DNA from: Haemophilus_D parainfluenzae_AD
GTDB taxonomy: Bacteria; Pseudomonadota; Gammaproteobacteria; Enterobacterales; Pasteurellaceae
DNA length: 64,000 nt
Direction: 5' to 3' (one strand)
Assembly: GCF_001679325.1 (NCBI RefSeq)
Contig: NZ_LZMX01000028.1
Part shown: piece by piece, positions 52,903 through 60,963 of the stretch
Layout: each line of letters starts with the position of its first letter
Numbering within the stretch: the first letter of the stretch is position 1
Notes under the pieces: generated by a model
Databases searched by the model: none
Seen by the model: only the letters and a program-made list of their open reading frames with translations
Told to the model about the DNA's origin: nothing
Position numbers and translations under genes: made by a program

Positions 52903-53191
52903 AATTCTCTACTCCTGATTATTTAACTTGTATTGTAGGGGATCAAGTCATAAAAATCATCAACGCTTTCAGAATTTGGATATGAATGAAATCTAAGTAG
53001 TATTCTAGTCAAAGGCTAACCCTTTCTGCTAAACACCTAATAAATATGATTTTGGCATGCCGTTTGCTCAACTATATAGTTATACAACCAAATAAAAAAT
53101 ATCGCTCAATATAGCTGCACTTTTAAAGATTCTATGATAATTTCCTTCTACCAATATCATATAAAACTCATATCCTTATGATAAAAAACAA
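52903..53191. other. Non-coding A+T-rich region upstream of the LacI-type regulator
   Basis: The 366 bp between the regulator start (52902) and the Prx-Grx hybrid stop (53269) hold the regulator's ribosome binding site, the right direct repeat with its terminator, and otherwise A+T-rich sequence. A TACAAT box on the minus strand near 52930 may be the regulator's -10, but I see no good -35 and no convincing operator. Confidence 0.4.
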
Positions 53192-53215
53192 AAAAGGGAG
53201 CTTTCGCTCCCTTTT
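53192..53215 (-). terminator. Terminator of the Prx-Grx hybrid gene
   Basis: AAAAGGGAGC (53192-53201) pairs with GCTCCCTTTT (53206-53215), with a T-run on the minus strand. It is part of the right direct repeat. Confidence 0.85.
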
Positions 53216-53245
53216 ACATTATGTTCCTAATAATCAAAAATATAA
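53192..53245 (+). repeat. Right direct repeat of the 46.7-53.2 kb cluster
   Basis: 54 bp matching 46658-46710 with one substitution and one inserted base. It lies 23 bp beyond the stop codon of the Prx-Grx gene. Confidence 0.9.
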
Positions 53246-53268
53246 AAAATTTCCTACCTAGCAATCAA

Positions 53269-53994
53269 TTATGCAAAGTATTTTTCTAAATCGTCGCTAC
53301 CACCGATGTGTTTACCACCAATGAATACTTGTGGCACAGTTGAGCGACCAGAAACTGCACGTACACTCACGATTGTTGCATCGTGACCTAATACGATTTC
53401 TTCAAAGCTTAAACCTTTATCGCGTAAAAGTTGTTTTGCTTTCGCGCAATATGGGCAGCCTGGTTTAGTGAAGATGGCGATTGATTCTTGCACTTGGTAA
53501 CTTGGTGCAATGTATTTCAACATGGTATCTGCATCTGATACTTTAAATGGATCGCCTGGTTCATTTGGCTCGATAAACATTTTTTCCACTACGCCATTTT
53601 TCACGAGCATAGAATAACGCCAAGAACGTTTACCAAAACCTAAATCATCTTTTCCGACTAACATGCCCATACCTTCAGTGAAGGTACCGTTACCATCCGG
53701 AATGAATTTTACGTTATGTGCTTCTTCTGCTTCTTTCCACGCATTCATCACAAACGTATCATTTACTGATACAACTAAAATATCATCTACACCATATTGT
53801 TTGAAAACTGGCGCAAGTTCGTTATAACGTGGTAAGTGAGAAGATGAACAAGTTGGCGTGAACGCACCCGGTAATGAGAAAACAACAACTGTTTTGTTAT
53901 CAAATAATTCAGATGTGGTCACATCAACCCATTGATCGCCTTGACGAGTACGAAATGTAACTTGTGGAACTTTTTTTCCTTCCATATTAGACAT
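53269..53994 (-). CDS. Peroxiredoxin-glutaredoxin hybrid (hyPrx5)
   Basis: 241 residues. Residues 1-165 are a Prx5-type peroxiredoxin with the peroxidatic Cys in PGAFTPTCSSSHLP; residues 170-241 are a glutaredoxin with KPGCPYCAKAK and STVPQVFIGGKHIGG. The fused glutaredoxin lets glutathione reduce the peroxidase directly, so it detoxifies peroxides in the cytoplasm. It is divergent from oxyR, and the shared 133-bp region has a strong promoter, so OxyR control is likely. Confidence 0.95.
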   Translation of the reverse strand: MSNMEGKKVPQVTFRTRQGDQWVDVTTSELFDNKTVVVFSLPGAFTPTCSSSHLPRYNELAPVFKQYGVDDILVVSVNDTFVMNAWKEAEEAHNVKFIPDGNGTFTEGMGMLVGKDDLGFGKRSWRYSMLVKNGVVEKMFIEPNEPGDPFKVSDADTMLKYIAPSYQVQESIAIFTKPGCPYCAKAKQLLRDKGLSFEEIVLGHDATIVSVRAVSGRSTVPQVFIGGKHIGGSDDLEKYFA

Positions 53995-54048
53995 AGTGTG
54001 TCTCCTTCTAGTTAATTAAATTTATTTGTTCTAAAAAACTTTATAGGC

Positions 54049-54091
54049 ATTATAATAGCTTTATGATATAGTCTCAATCAATTAATTCTAT
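54049..54091 (-). promoter_or_regulatory. Promoter of the Prx-Grx gene, with candidate OxyR half-sites
   Basis: On the minus strand TTGAGA (54077-54072) and TATAAT (54054-54049) are separated by exactly 17 bp. ATAG at 54055-54058 and 54068-54071 and CTAT at 54088-54091 are OxyR-like tetranucleotides, but their spacing only partly fits the OxyR consensus, so the promoter is firm and the OxyR site tentative. Confidence 0.6.
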
Positions 54092-54127
54092 CCTTTTAAT
54101 TGACATATTCTATAAAGTGAGAATCCT

Positions 54128-55033
54128 ATGAATATCCGTGATTTAGAATACTTAGTAGCGCTTTCCGAGTTTAAACATTTCCGTCGTGCAGCGGACTCTT
54201 GCAATGTTAGCCAACCGACTTTAAGCGGTCAAATTCGCAAACTAGAAGATGAATTAGGCATTATTTTACTTGAACGCACTAGTCGTAAAGTGCTTTTCAC
54301 CCAATCAGGTATGTTGCTTGTAGACCAAGCTCGTACCGTATTACGTGAAGTAAAATTACTCAAAGAAATGGCAAGCAATCAAGGTAAAGAAATGACTGGG
54401 CCGTTACACATTGGTCTCATCCCAACTGTTGGGCCTTACCTACTTCCTTATATTGTACCAACATTAAAAGAAACATTTCCCGATCTTGAAGTATTTCTTT
54501 ACGAAGCTCAAACTCATCAATTATTAGAACAATTAGAAACAGGTCGACTAGATTGTGCGATTGTAGCTCGTGTGCCTGAAACTGAAGCTTTTATAGAAGT
54601 ACCAATTTTTAATGAAAAAATGTTGCTGGCCGTTTCGGAACAACATCCATGGGCTTCAGAAAGCAGAATCTCTATGAATACGTTAAAAGGGCAGCAAATG
54701 CTCATGTTAGATGATGGACATTGCTTACGTAATCAAACGCTAGATTATTGTTTTACTGCAGGCGCGAAAGAAGACTCTCACTTCCAAGCAACCAGTCTTG
54801 AAACCTTACGCAATATGGTGGCGGCTAATGCTGGTATTACCTTTATGCCAGAACTTGCGGTGTTAAATGAAGGTACACGTAAAGGGGTAAAATATATTCC
54901 TTGCCATTCGCCCGAACCGGCTCGAACTATTACTCTAGTTTATCGTCCTGGATCACCGTTACGTAATCGTTATGAACGTGTTGCAAGCGCAATCAGTGAA
55001 CAAGTGAAATCCATTTTATCGAATAAAAAATAA
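54128..55033 (+). CDS. oxyR: Hydrogen peroxide-inducible regulator OxyR
   Basis: 301 residues of the LysR family: N-terminal winged helix MNIRDLEYLVALSEFKHFRRAA with SQPTLSGQIRKLEDELG, then the sensor domain. The two redox cysteines are in DGHCLRNQTLDYC, nine residues apart as in E. coli OxyR, where they form the activating disulphide. Divergent from the peroxidase it probably controls; fabR follows after 25 bp. Confidence 0.96.
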   Translation: MNIRDLEYLVALSEFKHFRRAADSCNVSQPTLSGQIRKLEDELGIILLERTSRKVLFTQSGMLLVDQARTVLREVKLLKEMASNQGKEMTGPLHIGLIPTVGPYLLPYIVPTLKETFPDLEVFLYEAQTHQLLEQLETGRLDCAIVARVPETEAFIEVPIFNEKMLLAVSEQHPWASESRISMNTLKGQQMLMLDDGHCLRNQTLDYCFTAGAKEDSHFQATSLETLRNMVAANAGITFMPELAVLNEGTRKGVKYIPCHSPEPARTITLVYRPGSPLRNRYERVASAISEQVKSILSNKK

Positions 55034-55058
55034 TTCATCATAGACTGAGGAAAACAAA

Positions 55059-55682
55059 ATGGCTGGTGTACGAGCAATTCAAAAAGAAAAAACCCGTCGA
55101 GCCTTGATTGACGCAGCGTTCAATCAATTGAGTGCAGAAAAAAGTTTTTCCAATCTAAGTTTACGTGAAGTGGCTCGTGAAGCAGGTATTGCACCGACTT
55201 CTTTCTATCGCCATTTTAACGATATGGATGAGCTCGGATTAGAAATGGTTGATGAGGCTGGTTTAACGCTTCGCCAATTAATGCGCCAAGCGCGTAAACG
55301 CATTGATGCTGGCGGAAGTGTGATCCGGGTATCCGTGGAAACCTTTTTTGAATTTATCACTCACAGCACCAATGTGTTCCGTTTGCTCTTACGTGAAAGC
55401 TCGGGTACCTCTCAAGCATTCCGTACCGCAGCCGCTCGTGAAATCAAACACTTTGTCGATGAATTAGCTGAATACATTGCGAAAAAAAATCACTATTCTC
55501 AATATGTGTCTTATGTACAGGCTGAAGGCATGGTAACCATCGTATTCACAGCAGGCTCCAATGCCTTAGATATGACTAAGGCCGAACAAGATTTGCTAAA
55601 AGAACGCGTTATCTTACAACTTCGCATGCTTGCGAAAGGTGGAGATTTTGCCGCACATAAAGAAAAAATGATGCGAAAATAG
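55059..55682 (+). CDS. fabR: TetR-type unsaturated fatty acid repressor FabR
   Basis: 207 residues: TetR helix-turn-helix (LREVAREAGIAPTSFYRHFND) and a ligand-binding domain. MAGVRAIQKEKTRRALIDAA matches FabR, which senses unsaturated acyl-ACP/acyl-CoA and represses fabA/fabB. oxyR-fabR is the same gene order as in E. coli. GAGGA precedes the start. Confidence 0.9.
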   Translation: MAGVRAIQKEKTRRALIDAAFNQLSAEKSFSNLSLREVAREAGIAPTSFYRHFNDMDELGLEMVDEAGLTLRQLMRQARKRIDAGGSVIRVSVETFFEFITHSTNVFRLLLRESSGTSQAFRTAAAREIKHFVDELAEYIAKKNHYSQYVSYVQAEGMVTIVFTAGSNALDMTKAEQDLLKERVILQLRMLAKGGDFAAHKEKMMRK

Positions 55683-55705
55683 ACCGCACTTTTCGACCAA
55701 AACAA

Positions 55706-55731
55706 AACACCCGCATTGCGGGTGTTGTTTT
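55706..55731. terminator. Terminator between fabR and hel
   Basis: AACACCCGC pairs with GCGGGTGTT (55706-55726) with a T-run following. It can act on both convergent genes. Confidence 0.8.
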
Positions 55732-55746
55732 ATCTAAAACAGGGAA

Positions 55747-56565
55747 TTATTTACCATCCCAAGCTTTAATCGCATCTAAACGTGCTTTCACTTTGCTGCT
55801 GGAATCACCTTTGAAGTAATCTTTCGCTAAGCCGCCTTCAAAACCACCATAGTTCGGGTTAGGTAAAACAATGAATGTTTTACCAAATTTCGCTTTGTTT
55901 TGTGCCACGAAATCACGGCGTTCTGCATTTTGTTTACCATAGATCGCATCACCGAAGTCATCGAGGTTATCACCCACATAAACGACGATTTCATAGCCTT
56001 GTTTTTCAATTTCTTCAAAACGTGCAGCTTTTGGTGATTTATCTTTTTTCAAGTAAAACACTGAATCTTCAACACCATTAAAACCTAAACGTTTCATATC
56101 ATCAATCGTACCTGCTTTTTCATTGCTTTCTTTACGATTAGAGACATAGAACATTTTACCACCGTGGGTATTTACATAGTTATTGAATTCTACTGCGCCT
56201 GGTACAACACCTGATTGACGAGCTTCTACCCAACGAGTCCAGTCTTTGCCATCAAATGGTTTATTGTTTTGCACTTGCCAACCTGCATAAGGGCTGTTAT
56301 CTAACATGGTTTCATCTAAGTCCACCACAACAGCTTTTTTCTTACCTTTTTTCACTTTAGCGTGATCAAATGCCACTTTTGCCGCATTGTATGCTTGGTA
56401 AGAAAGGGCTTGGTATTCACCTGATTGTTGAATCCAGTTAAGACCTAATACCGCTTGTTGTTGAAGCTGAGCATCCGCTTCTGCACTTTTATTTTGAGTC
56501 GCGCAACCGGTTAAAATAAATGCTGACATCGCTGCAATAGCGGTAAGTTTTAATGTTGTTTTCAT
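55747..56565 (-). CDS. hel: Outer membrane lipoprotein e(P4), acid phosphatase / 5'-nucleotidase
   Basis: 272 residues with lipobox LTGC (Cys21) and the DDDD-type HAD motif VVDLDETMLDN (Asp82, Asp84), later VVYVGDNLDDFGD. The e(P4) protein removes the phosphate from nicotinamide mononucleotide to give nicotinamide riboside, which PnuC then imports; it also has been tied to haemin use. In this NAD-dependent group the gene is central for V-factor use. A CRP site lies upstream. Confidence 0.95.
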   Translation of the reverse strand: MKTTLKLTAIAAMSAFILTGCATQNKSAEADAQLQQQAVLGLNWIQQSGEYQALSYQAYNAAKVAFDHAKVKKGKKKAVVVDLDETMLDNSPYAGWQVQNNKPFDGKDWTRWVEARQSGVVPGAVEFNNYVNTHGGKMFYVSNRKESNEKAGTIDDMKRLGFNGVEDSVFYLKKDKSPKAARFEEIEKQGYEIVVYVGDNLDDFGDAIYGKQNAERRDFVAQNKAKFGKTFIVLPNPNYGGFEGGLAKDYFKGDSSSKVKARLDAIKAWDGK

Positions 56566-56605
56566 TGATTGTTCCTTCTGTTAAAAAGTCATGATGACAA
56601 GCAAA

Positions 56606-56678
56606 AGTATAACAAGCCTATTCAGGCAGTGGCTACGGCTTTATCAAACTTTATAACTAATTTGTGAGATAGATCACA
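56606..56678 (-). promoter_or_regulatory. CRP-dependent promoter of hel
   Basis: TGTGA-GATAGA-TCACA (56663-56678) is a perfect CRP core. On the minus strand a TATACT box at 56611-56606 predicts a start near 56599, 71-72 bp from the CRP centre, a class I spacing. The -35 is poor, fitting dependence on CRP. The site could also influence ftsB on the other strand. Confidence 0.65.
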
Positions 56679-56815
56679 TTTTTCATTTTTAAGTTATCCA
56701 ACAAACCCAATGAAATCATTTCAAAAATTATCTTATTTTTAACCGCACTTTTTCATCGCATTTCGCTGTATTTCACGATAAACTATCCCAAGTTTTCAGA
56801 AATAATAGGTAATTT

Positions 56816-57094
56816 ATGCGTCTTTTCATTGGAATTTTAGTAGGTATTCTCGTGCTCTTTCAGTACGATCTTTGGTTTGGTAAAAACGGCTATTTTGACT
56901 ACAAAGATGTCGCAGCTCAAATCAAAGAGAATAAAGCTGAAAATGAAAAGCTCTCACAAAGAAATCAAATGATTTCCGCCGAAATTCAAGGGTTAACAAA
57001 AGGCTTTGAATCTATTGAAGAACGTGCACGCATGAGCCATGATATGGTCAAACCAAACGAAGTGTTCTATCACATCGTCAAAGAGCATAAATAA
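56816..57094 (+). CDS. ftsB: Cell division protein FtsB
   Basis: 92 residues: a short N-terminal segment, one membrane span (about 3-20) and a periplasmic coiled coil (about 30-70) with ENKAENEKLSQRNQMISAEI and EERARMSHDMVKPNEVF. FtsB forms a complex with FtsL and FtsQ at the septum. Its stop overlaps the ispD start by one base (TAATG), as in the E. coli ftsB-ispD-ispF order. Confidence 0.92.
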   Translation: MRLFIGILVGILVLFQYDLWFGKNGYFDYKDVAAQIKENKAENEKLSQRNQMISAEIQGLTKGFESIEERARMSHDMVKPNEVFYHIVKEHK

Positions 57095-57777
57095 TGAGCC
57101 GCGAAATTATTGCCGTTATTCCTGCTGCAGGCGTTGGAAGCCGTATGCAGGCAAATAAGCCTAAACAATATCTGAAAATCCTAGACAAAACGATTCTAGA
57201 ACATACGCTCTCTGTCATTCTATCCCACCCTGCAATCAATCATGTTATTCTTGCAGTAGGAAAAAATGATCCCTATCTTTCTGAAATGACTTTATTCCCT
57301 CATCAAAACATCACCCTCGTTGAAGGTGGTGAAACAAGAGCAGAGTCAGTTCTAAATGGACTAAATGCGATAAAAAATGATTACGCTTGGGTATTAGTAC
57401 ATGATGCAGCCAGACCTTGTTTAACCCATCAAGATTTAAATAAATTACTCCAAATCGATGATGAACAAGGCGCTATCTTAGCCATTCCTGCGGTGGATAC
57501 AATTAAACGCGCAAATGAACAACAAGATATTATTAAAACAGAAGATCGCACTGAACTCTGGCTTGCTCAAACACCTCAATTTTTCCGTTGCGATCTATTA
57601 AGAAATGCGCTTGAACAGGGGCTTTCTCAAGGCGCTAATATTACAGATGAGGCCTCTGCGATGGAACTCGCCGGATTTCAACCGCACTTAGTCGCGGGAC
57701 GAAGTGATAATATTAAAGTCACGCGTCCAGAAGATTTAGCTTTAGCCGAATTTTATTTAACAAGGAAAACGCTATGA
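57094..57777 (+). CDS. ispD: 2-C-methyl-D-erythritol 4-phosphate cytidylyltransferase
   Basis: 227 residues with the CTP-binding IPAAGVGSRMQANKPKQYL and VHDAARPCL. Third step of the MEP isoprenoid pathway. It overlaps ispF by 4 bp, coupling the two pathway enzymes. An uptake core lies near the 3' end. Confidence 0.95.
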   Translation: MSREIIAVIPAAGVGSRMQANKPKQYLKILDKTILEHTLSVILSHPAINHVILAVGKNDPYLSEMTLFPHQNITLVEGGETRAESVLNGLNAIKNDYAWVLVHDAARPCLTHQDLNKLLQIDDEQGAILAIPAVDTIKRANEQQDIIKTEDRTELWLAQTPQFFRCDLLRNALEQGLSQGANITDEASAMELAGFQPHLVAGRSDNIKVTRPEDLALAEFYLTRKTL

Positions 57778-58250
57778 TACGAATCGGACATGGGTTTGAT
57801 GTTCATGCCTTTGGTGAAGATCGCCCTTTAATTATTGGTGGCGTTAAAGTGCCTTACCATACTGGATTTATTGCCCATTCTGATGGTGATGTCGCCTTAC
57901 ATGCCTTAACGGATGCCTTATTAGGTGCAGCAGCATTAGGAGATATCGGTAAACTCTTCCCCGATACCGATATGCAATATAAAAATGCAGATAGCCGTGT
58001 TTTATTACGAGAAGCATTCCGCCAAGTACAAGAAAAAGGCTATAAAGTAGGTAATGTGGATGTGACCATTATTGCACAAGCCCCTAAAATGCGTCCGCAT
58101 ATCGATGCAATGCGAGCGAAAATTGCGGAAGATTTACATTGTGATATTGAGCAAGTCAATGTTAAAGCAACCACAACAGAAAAACTTGGCTTTACAGGTA
58201 GAAGTGAAGGTATTGCTTGCGAGGCTGTTGCATTATTATTAAAAGCTTAA
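57774..58250 (+). CDS. ispF: 2-C-methyl-D-erythritol 2,4-cyclodiphosphate synthase
   Basis: 158 residues with the metal ligands in GHGFDVHAFGED and AHSDGDVALHALTDALLGA and the C-terminal TTEKLGFTGRSEGIACEAV. It forms the cyclic diphosphate of the MEP pathway. Last gene of the ftsB-ispD-ispF unit. Confidence 0.96.
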   Translation: MIRIGHGFDVHAFGEDRPLIIGGVKVPYHTGFIAHSDGDVALHALTDALLGAAALGDIGKLFPDTDMQYKNADSRVLLREAFRQVQEKGYKVGNVDVTIIAQAPKMRPHIDAMRAKIAEDLHCDIEQVNVKATTTEKLGFTGRSEGIACEAVALLLKA

Positions 58251-58264
58251 ATTTTAGGTAAAAG

Positions 58265-58294
58265 AAAAGGTTGGTAAAATACCAACCTTTTTTT
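58265..58294. terminator. Bidirectional terminator between ispF and mscL
   Basis: AAAAGGTTGGTA (58265-58276) pairs with TACCAACCTTTT (58280-58291), followed by T residues. Confidence 0.88.
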
Positions 58295-58309
58295 ATTTAG
58301 ATCAAATTC

Positions 58310-58696
58310 TTATTGTTTTTTTAATAAATCGCGAATTTCAGTAAGTAATTCTTCTTGTGAAGGGCCTTTCACTTCTTCTACTGGTTTTTTCACTTTATTA
58401 ATACCTTTGATCATCATGAAGATTGCGAATGCAATGATGATAAAATCAAAAACGTTTTGAATAAATACACCGTAGTTTAAGGTTACTGCTGGGGTTTCAC
58501 CTACTGCTTCTGCTAATGTGATTTTTAAATCTTTGAAATCCACACCACCAGTTAAAATACCTAATACAGGCATTGCTACGTCAGCTACAAGTGAGCTCAC
58601 GATTTTACCAAAAGCACCACCGATGATCACACCGACTGCCATGTCTACTACGTTGCCACGCATTGCAAATTCGCGGAATTCTTTAAGAAAGCTCAT
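58310..58696 (-). CDS. mscL: Large-conductance mechanosensitive channel MscL
   Basis: 128 residues, MSFLKEFREFAMRGNVVDMA, two membrane helices, and the Gly/Ala-rich pore helix GVIIGGAFGKIVSSLVADV. It opens under membrane tension to release osmolytes. It lies after trkA as in E. coli, with 78 bp between them. Confidence 0.96.
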   Translation of the reverse strand: MSFLKEFREFAMRGNVVDMAVGVIIGGAFGKIVSSLVADVAMPVLGILTGGVDFKDLKITLAEAVGETPAVTLNYGVFIQNVFDFIIIAFAIFMMIKGINKVKKPVEEVKGPSQEELLTEIRDLLKKQ

Positions 58697-58774
58697 AAAA
58701 TTTCCTTTTGTGTTGGTTTAAAAAATTAAAAGAGTGCGTATTATAGGTTTTCAGATTAAAAAGTAAACTGTTAT

Positions 58775-60151
58775 TTAAATAAAAAATGCACTTGGTTGGA
58801 ATAATTTTTCAATTTCTGACACAGATTTCTTGTCATTAATATAAACAATCACATTATCGCCTTCTTCAATAACAACCTGACGACGAGTAATGATTACTTC
58901 ATTTTTACGTAAAATTGCCGCAATCATTGCCCCTACAGGCAGCTTGATATCGCCAATTTGTCTTCCAACCACATTGGATGTGGTCGCATCGCCATGCACA
59001 ACAAGTTCAATGGCTTCCGCGGTACCATGACGCAAAGAGGCCACACTTTTGATATCCCCTTTACGCACATGTCCTAATAAAGCTGAGATTGTTGCCTGTT
59101 GTGGTGAAACCGCAATATCAATGGTTCCACCTTGAATCAAATTGATATATGCCATGCGTTGAATAAGCACCATGGCTTTTTTAGCCCCTAGGCGTTTTGC
59201 CAGTAACGCCGACATAATATTAGCTTCATCATCCGCACTTAGAGATAAAAAGACATCGACGCTCTCAATATGCTCTTCAAAAAGCAAATTTTGGTCAGAA
59301 GCATCACCATGGAAAACCAAGGTTTTAGAAAGTCTTTCAGCTAAAACTTTCGCTTTTTCTCCATCGCGCTCAATGAGTTTTACTTGATACTTATCTTCTA
59401 ACTGTTTCGCCACACCTGAGGCAATATTTCCACTGCCAACAATCATGATACGTTTGTAGGTTTTCTCAAGGCGTTGCAACTCACTCATCACCGCTTTAAT
59501 GTGCTCTGTCGCACAAATGAATGTGATTTCATCGCCCGCCTCAATAATGGTCGAGCCTTGCGGACGAATTAATCTATCATTACGTAAAATCGAAATAATA
59601 CGGCAATCAATGTGTGGCATATGCTCTTTAAAAGCAGATAGTGCATAGCCCACTAACGGACCACCGTAATAGGCTTTTACAACCACAATGCTAATTCGAT
59701 TATTGGCAAAATGCGCCACTTGTAAGGCACCTGGATAAGCAATTAAACGTGTAATCTCATCCGTAACTAAATTTTCTGGTGAAATCAGATGATCGATGGG
59801 GACGTTTTCATCATTAAATAATTTATCTTTCTCACGCAAATATTCCGCATTACGAATACGTGCAATACGTGTTGGGGTATTGAAAAGGGTATATCCCAAC
59901 TGGCAAGCAATCATATTGATTTCATCTGATGCCGTTACTGCAACCATCAAATCTGCATCAGCGGCTCCTGCATCACGCAAAACCTTGGGTGAAGAAGGGG
60001 AACCTTTAACCACGCGTAAATCATGCTTATCTTGCAAATTCTGCAAATGTTGAGATTCATTATCGACTAGCGTGATATCGTTATCTTCACTCACTAAATT
60101 TGCCGCAAGCGTTGTGCCTACTTGCCCTGCACCTAAGATGATTATTTTCAT
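58775..60151 (-). CDS. trkA: Trk potassium uptake protein TrkA
   Basis: 458 residues: two tandem RCK modules, each with a Rossmann NAD-binding motif (MKIIILGAGQVGTTLA at 1-16 and IMIVGSGNIASGVA near 234) and a TrkA-C domain. It is the peripheral gating subunit of the TrkH/TrkG potassium channel. It overlaps the upstream glycosyltransferase gene by 4 bp (ATGA), so translation is coupled to that gene. Confidence 0.95.
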   Translation of the reverse strand: MKIIILGAGQVGTTLAANLVSEDNDITLVDNESQHLQNLQDKHDLRVVKGSPSSPKVLRDAGAADADLMVAVTASDEINMIACQLGYTLFNTPTRIARIRNAEYLREKDKLFNDENVPIDHLISPENLVTDEITRLIAYPGALQVAHFANNRISIVVVKAYYGGPLVGYALSAFKEHMPHIDCRIISILRNDRLIRPQGSTIIEAGDEITFICATEHIKAVMSELQRLEKTYKRIMIVGSGNIASGVAKQLEDKYQVKLIERDGEKAKVLAERLSKTLVFHGDASDQNLLFEEHIESVDVFLSLSADDEANIMSALLAKRLGAKKAMVLIQRMAYINLIQGGTIDIAVSPQQATISALLGHVRKGDIKSVASLRHGTAEAIELVVHGDATTSNVVGRQIGDIKLPVGAMIAAILRKNEVIITRRQVVIEEGDNVIVYINDKKSVSEIEKLFQPSAFFI

Positions 60152-60963
60152 TCTGTTCTCTCCACAACCAAAGGTCGGATACCAATTTCAGCTGAATTTA
60201 GACTGCACTTTAATGCCTCAATACGGCGACAAATGTTCGATGTGACTTGTTCAGCTTTTGCCATTTTTTCTGCGGTAATCGCTGGATCTTGTTTACCAAA
60301 TAATAGGCCGTCGAGTAAACGTTCCGCATGCATACCTTCACGACAAAAATGCAACACGCCTACATCTTCAAATAATGTCGCTACTTTTGCCGTTTTAGTG
60401 GTTGCAATACCTAAAGCGCCATCTTCACCGCCGAGCTCTCTGAATAATTGATGTGTTGGAAATCCGCCACACGCTAAGAAAAAAGCTTTATTGAAAATGA
60501 TATTTCCCCCGCAGGTCATGCGCATATATTGCCATGCCAGATCAAAATTAGGGTGTTCTGCATAGCGTTGAGCTAAATTTATCGGCTTTAATGCTAATCT
60601 CACGACTGAAGTATCTGGCTGAAAATGAAAGGTTGCTGCAGCCACTTCCAATGCACCAGGTTCGTATGCATCATCAGCATCTAAAAACGCAATAAAATCG
60701 ACCGCACTTTTAGCAGAGAGCATCGCGCCCCAATTTCGAGCCATCGCAACACCGCTATTTTTTGGCATTTGCTCGACGGAGATTCTGTCTGGATATTGTT
60801 CTGCAAGCTGTAAGGCTAATGCAAATGTATTATCTGTCGATGCATCATCAATCAGCCAAAGGTTACCAAGATTATTTTGCTGCAACACAGACTCCACTGC
60901 ACGAACAAGCGTTTGTTCAGTGTTATAGCAAGGAATGACGACATCAATTAAAGGCAAATTCAT
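60148..60963 (-). CDS. Family 2 glycosyltransferase
   Basis: 271 residues with a GT-A fold: IDVVIPCYNTEQTLVRAVES at the start, the first-Asp region LIDDASTDNT, the metal-binding FLDADDAYEPG, and ELGGEDGALG near residue 190. No membrane span is evident, so it is a soluble or peripheral transferase. Acceptor and donor are unknown; surface polysaccharide or lipooligosaccharide is possible. It lies exactly between rsmB (no gap) and trkA (4-bp overlap), a place where other gamma-proteobacteria have nothing. Confidence 0.82.
   Translation of the reverse strand: MNLPLIDVVIPCYNTEQTLVRAVESVLQQNNLGNLWLIDDASTDNTFALALQLAEQYPDRISVEQMPKNSGVAMARNWGAMLSAKSAVDFIAFLDADDAYEPGALEVAAATFHFQPDTSVVRLALKPINLAQRYAEHPNFDLAWQYMRMTCGGNIIFNKAFFLACGGFPTHQLFRELGGEDGALGIATTKTAKVATLFEDVGVLHFCREGMHAERLLDGLLFGKQDPAITAEKMAKAEQVTSNICRRIEALKCSLNSAEIGIRPLVVERTE

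Larger units (their letters stand above)
46658..53245. mobile_element. Putative acquired metabolic island between direct repeats
   Basis: The five genes here are A+T-rich, uptake cores are scarce (I found one complete core in 6.5 kb, against about one per 1-1.5 kb elsewhere), and the unit is bounded by 53/54-bp direct repeats. Removing one repeat plus the interior would leave a normal convergent gene pair sharing one terminator. No integrase or transposase is visible, so entry by homologous recombination or transformation is more likely than self-mobility. Confidence 0.55.

Noticed and set aside
46658..53245. Prophage, transposon or integrative element with its own recombinase
   Set aside because: No integrase, transposase, terminal inverted repeats or tRNA attachment site is visible; only the direct repeats support an insertion.
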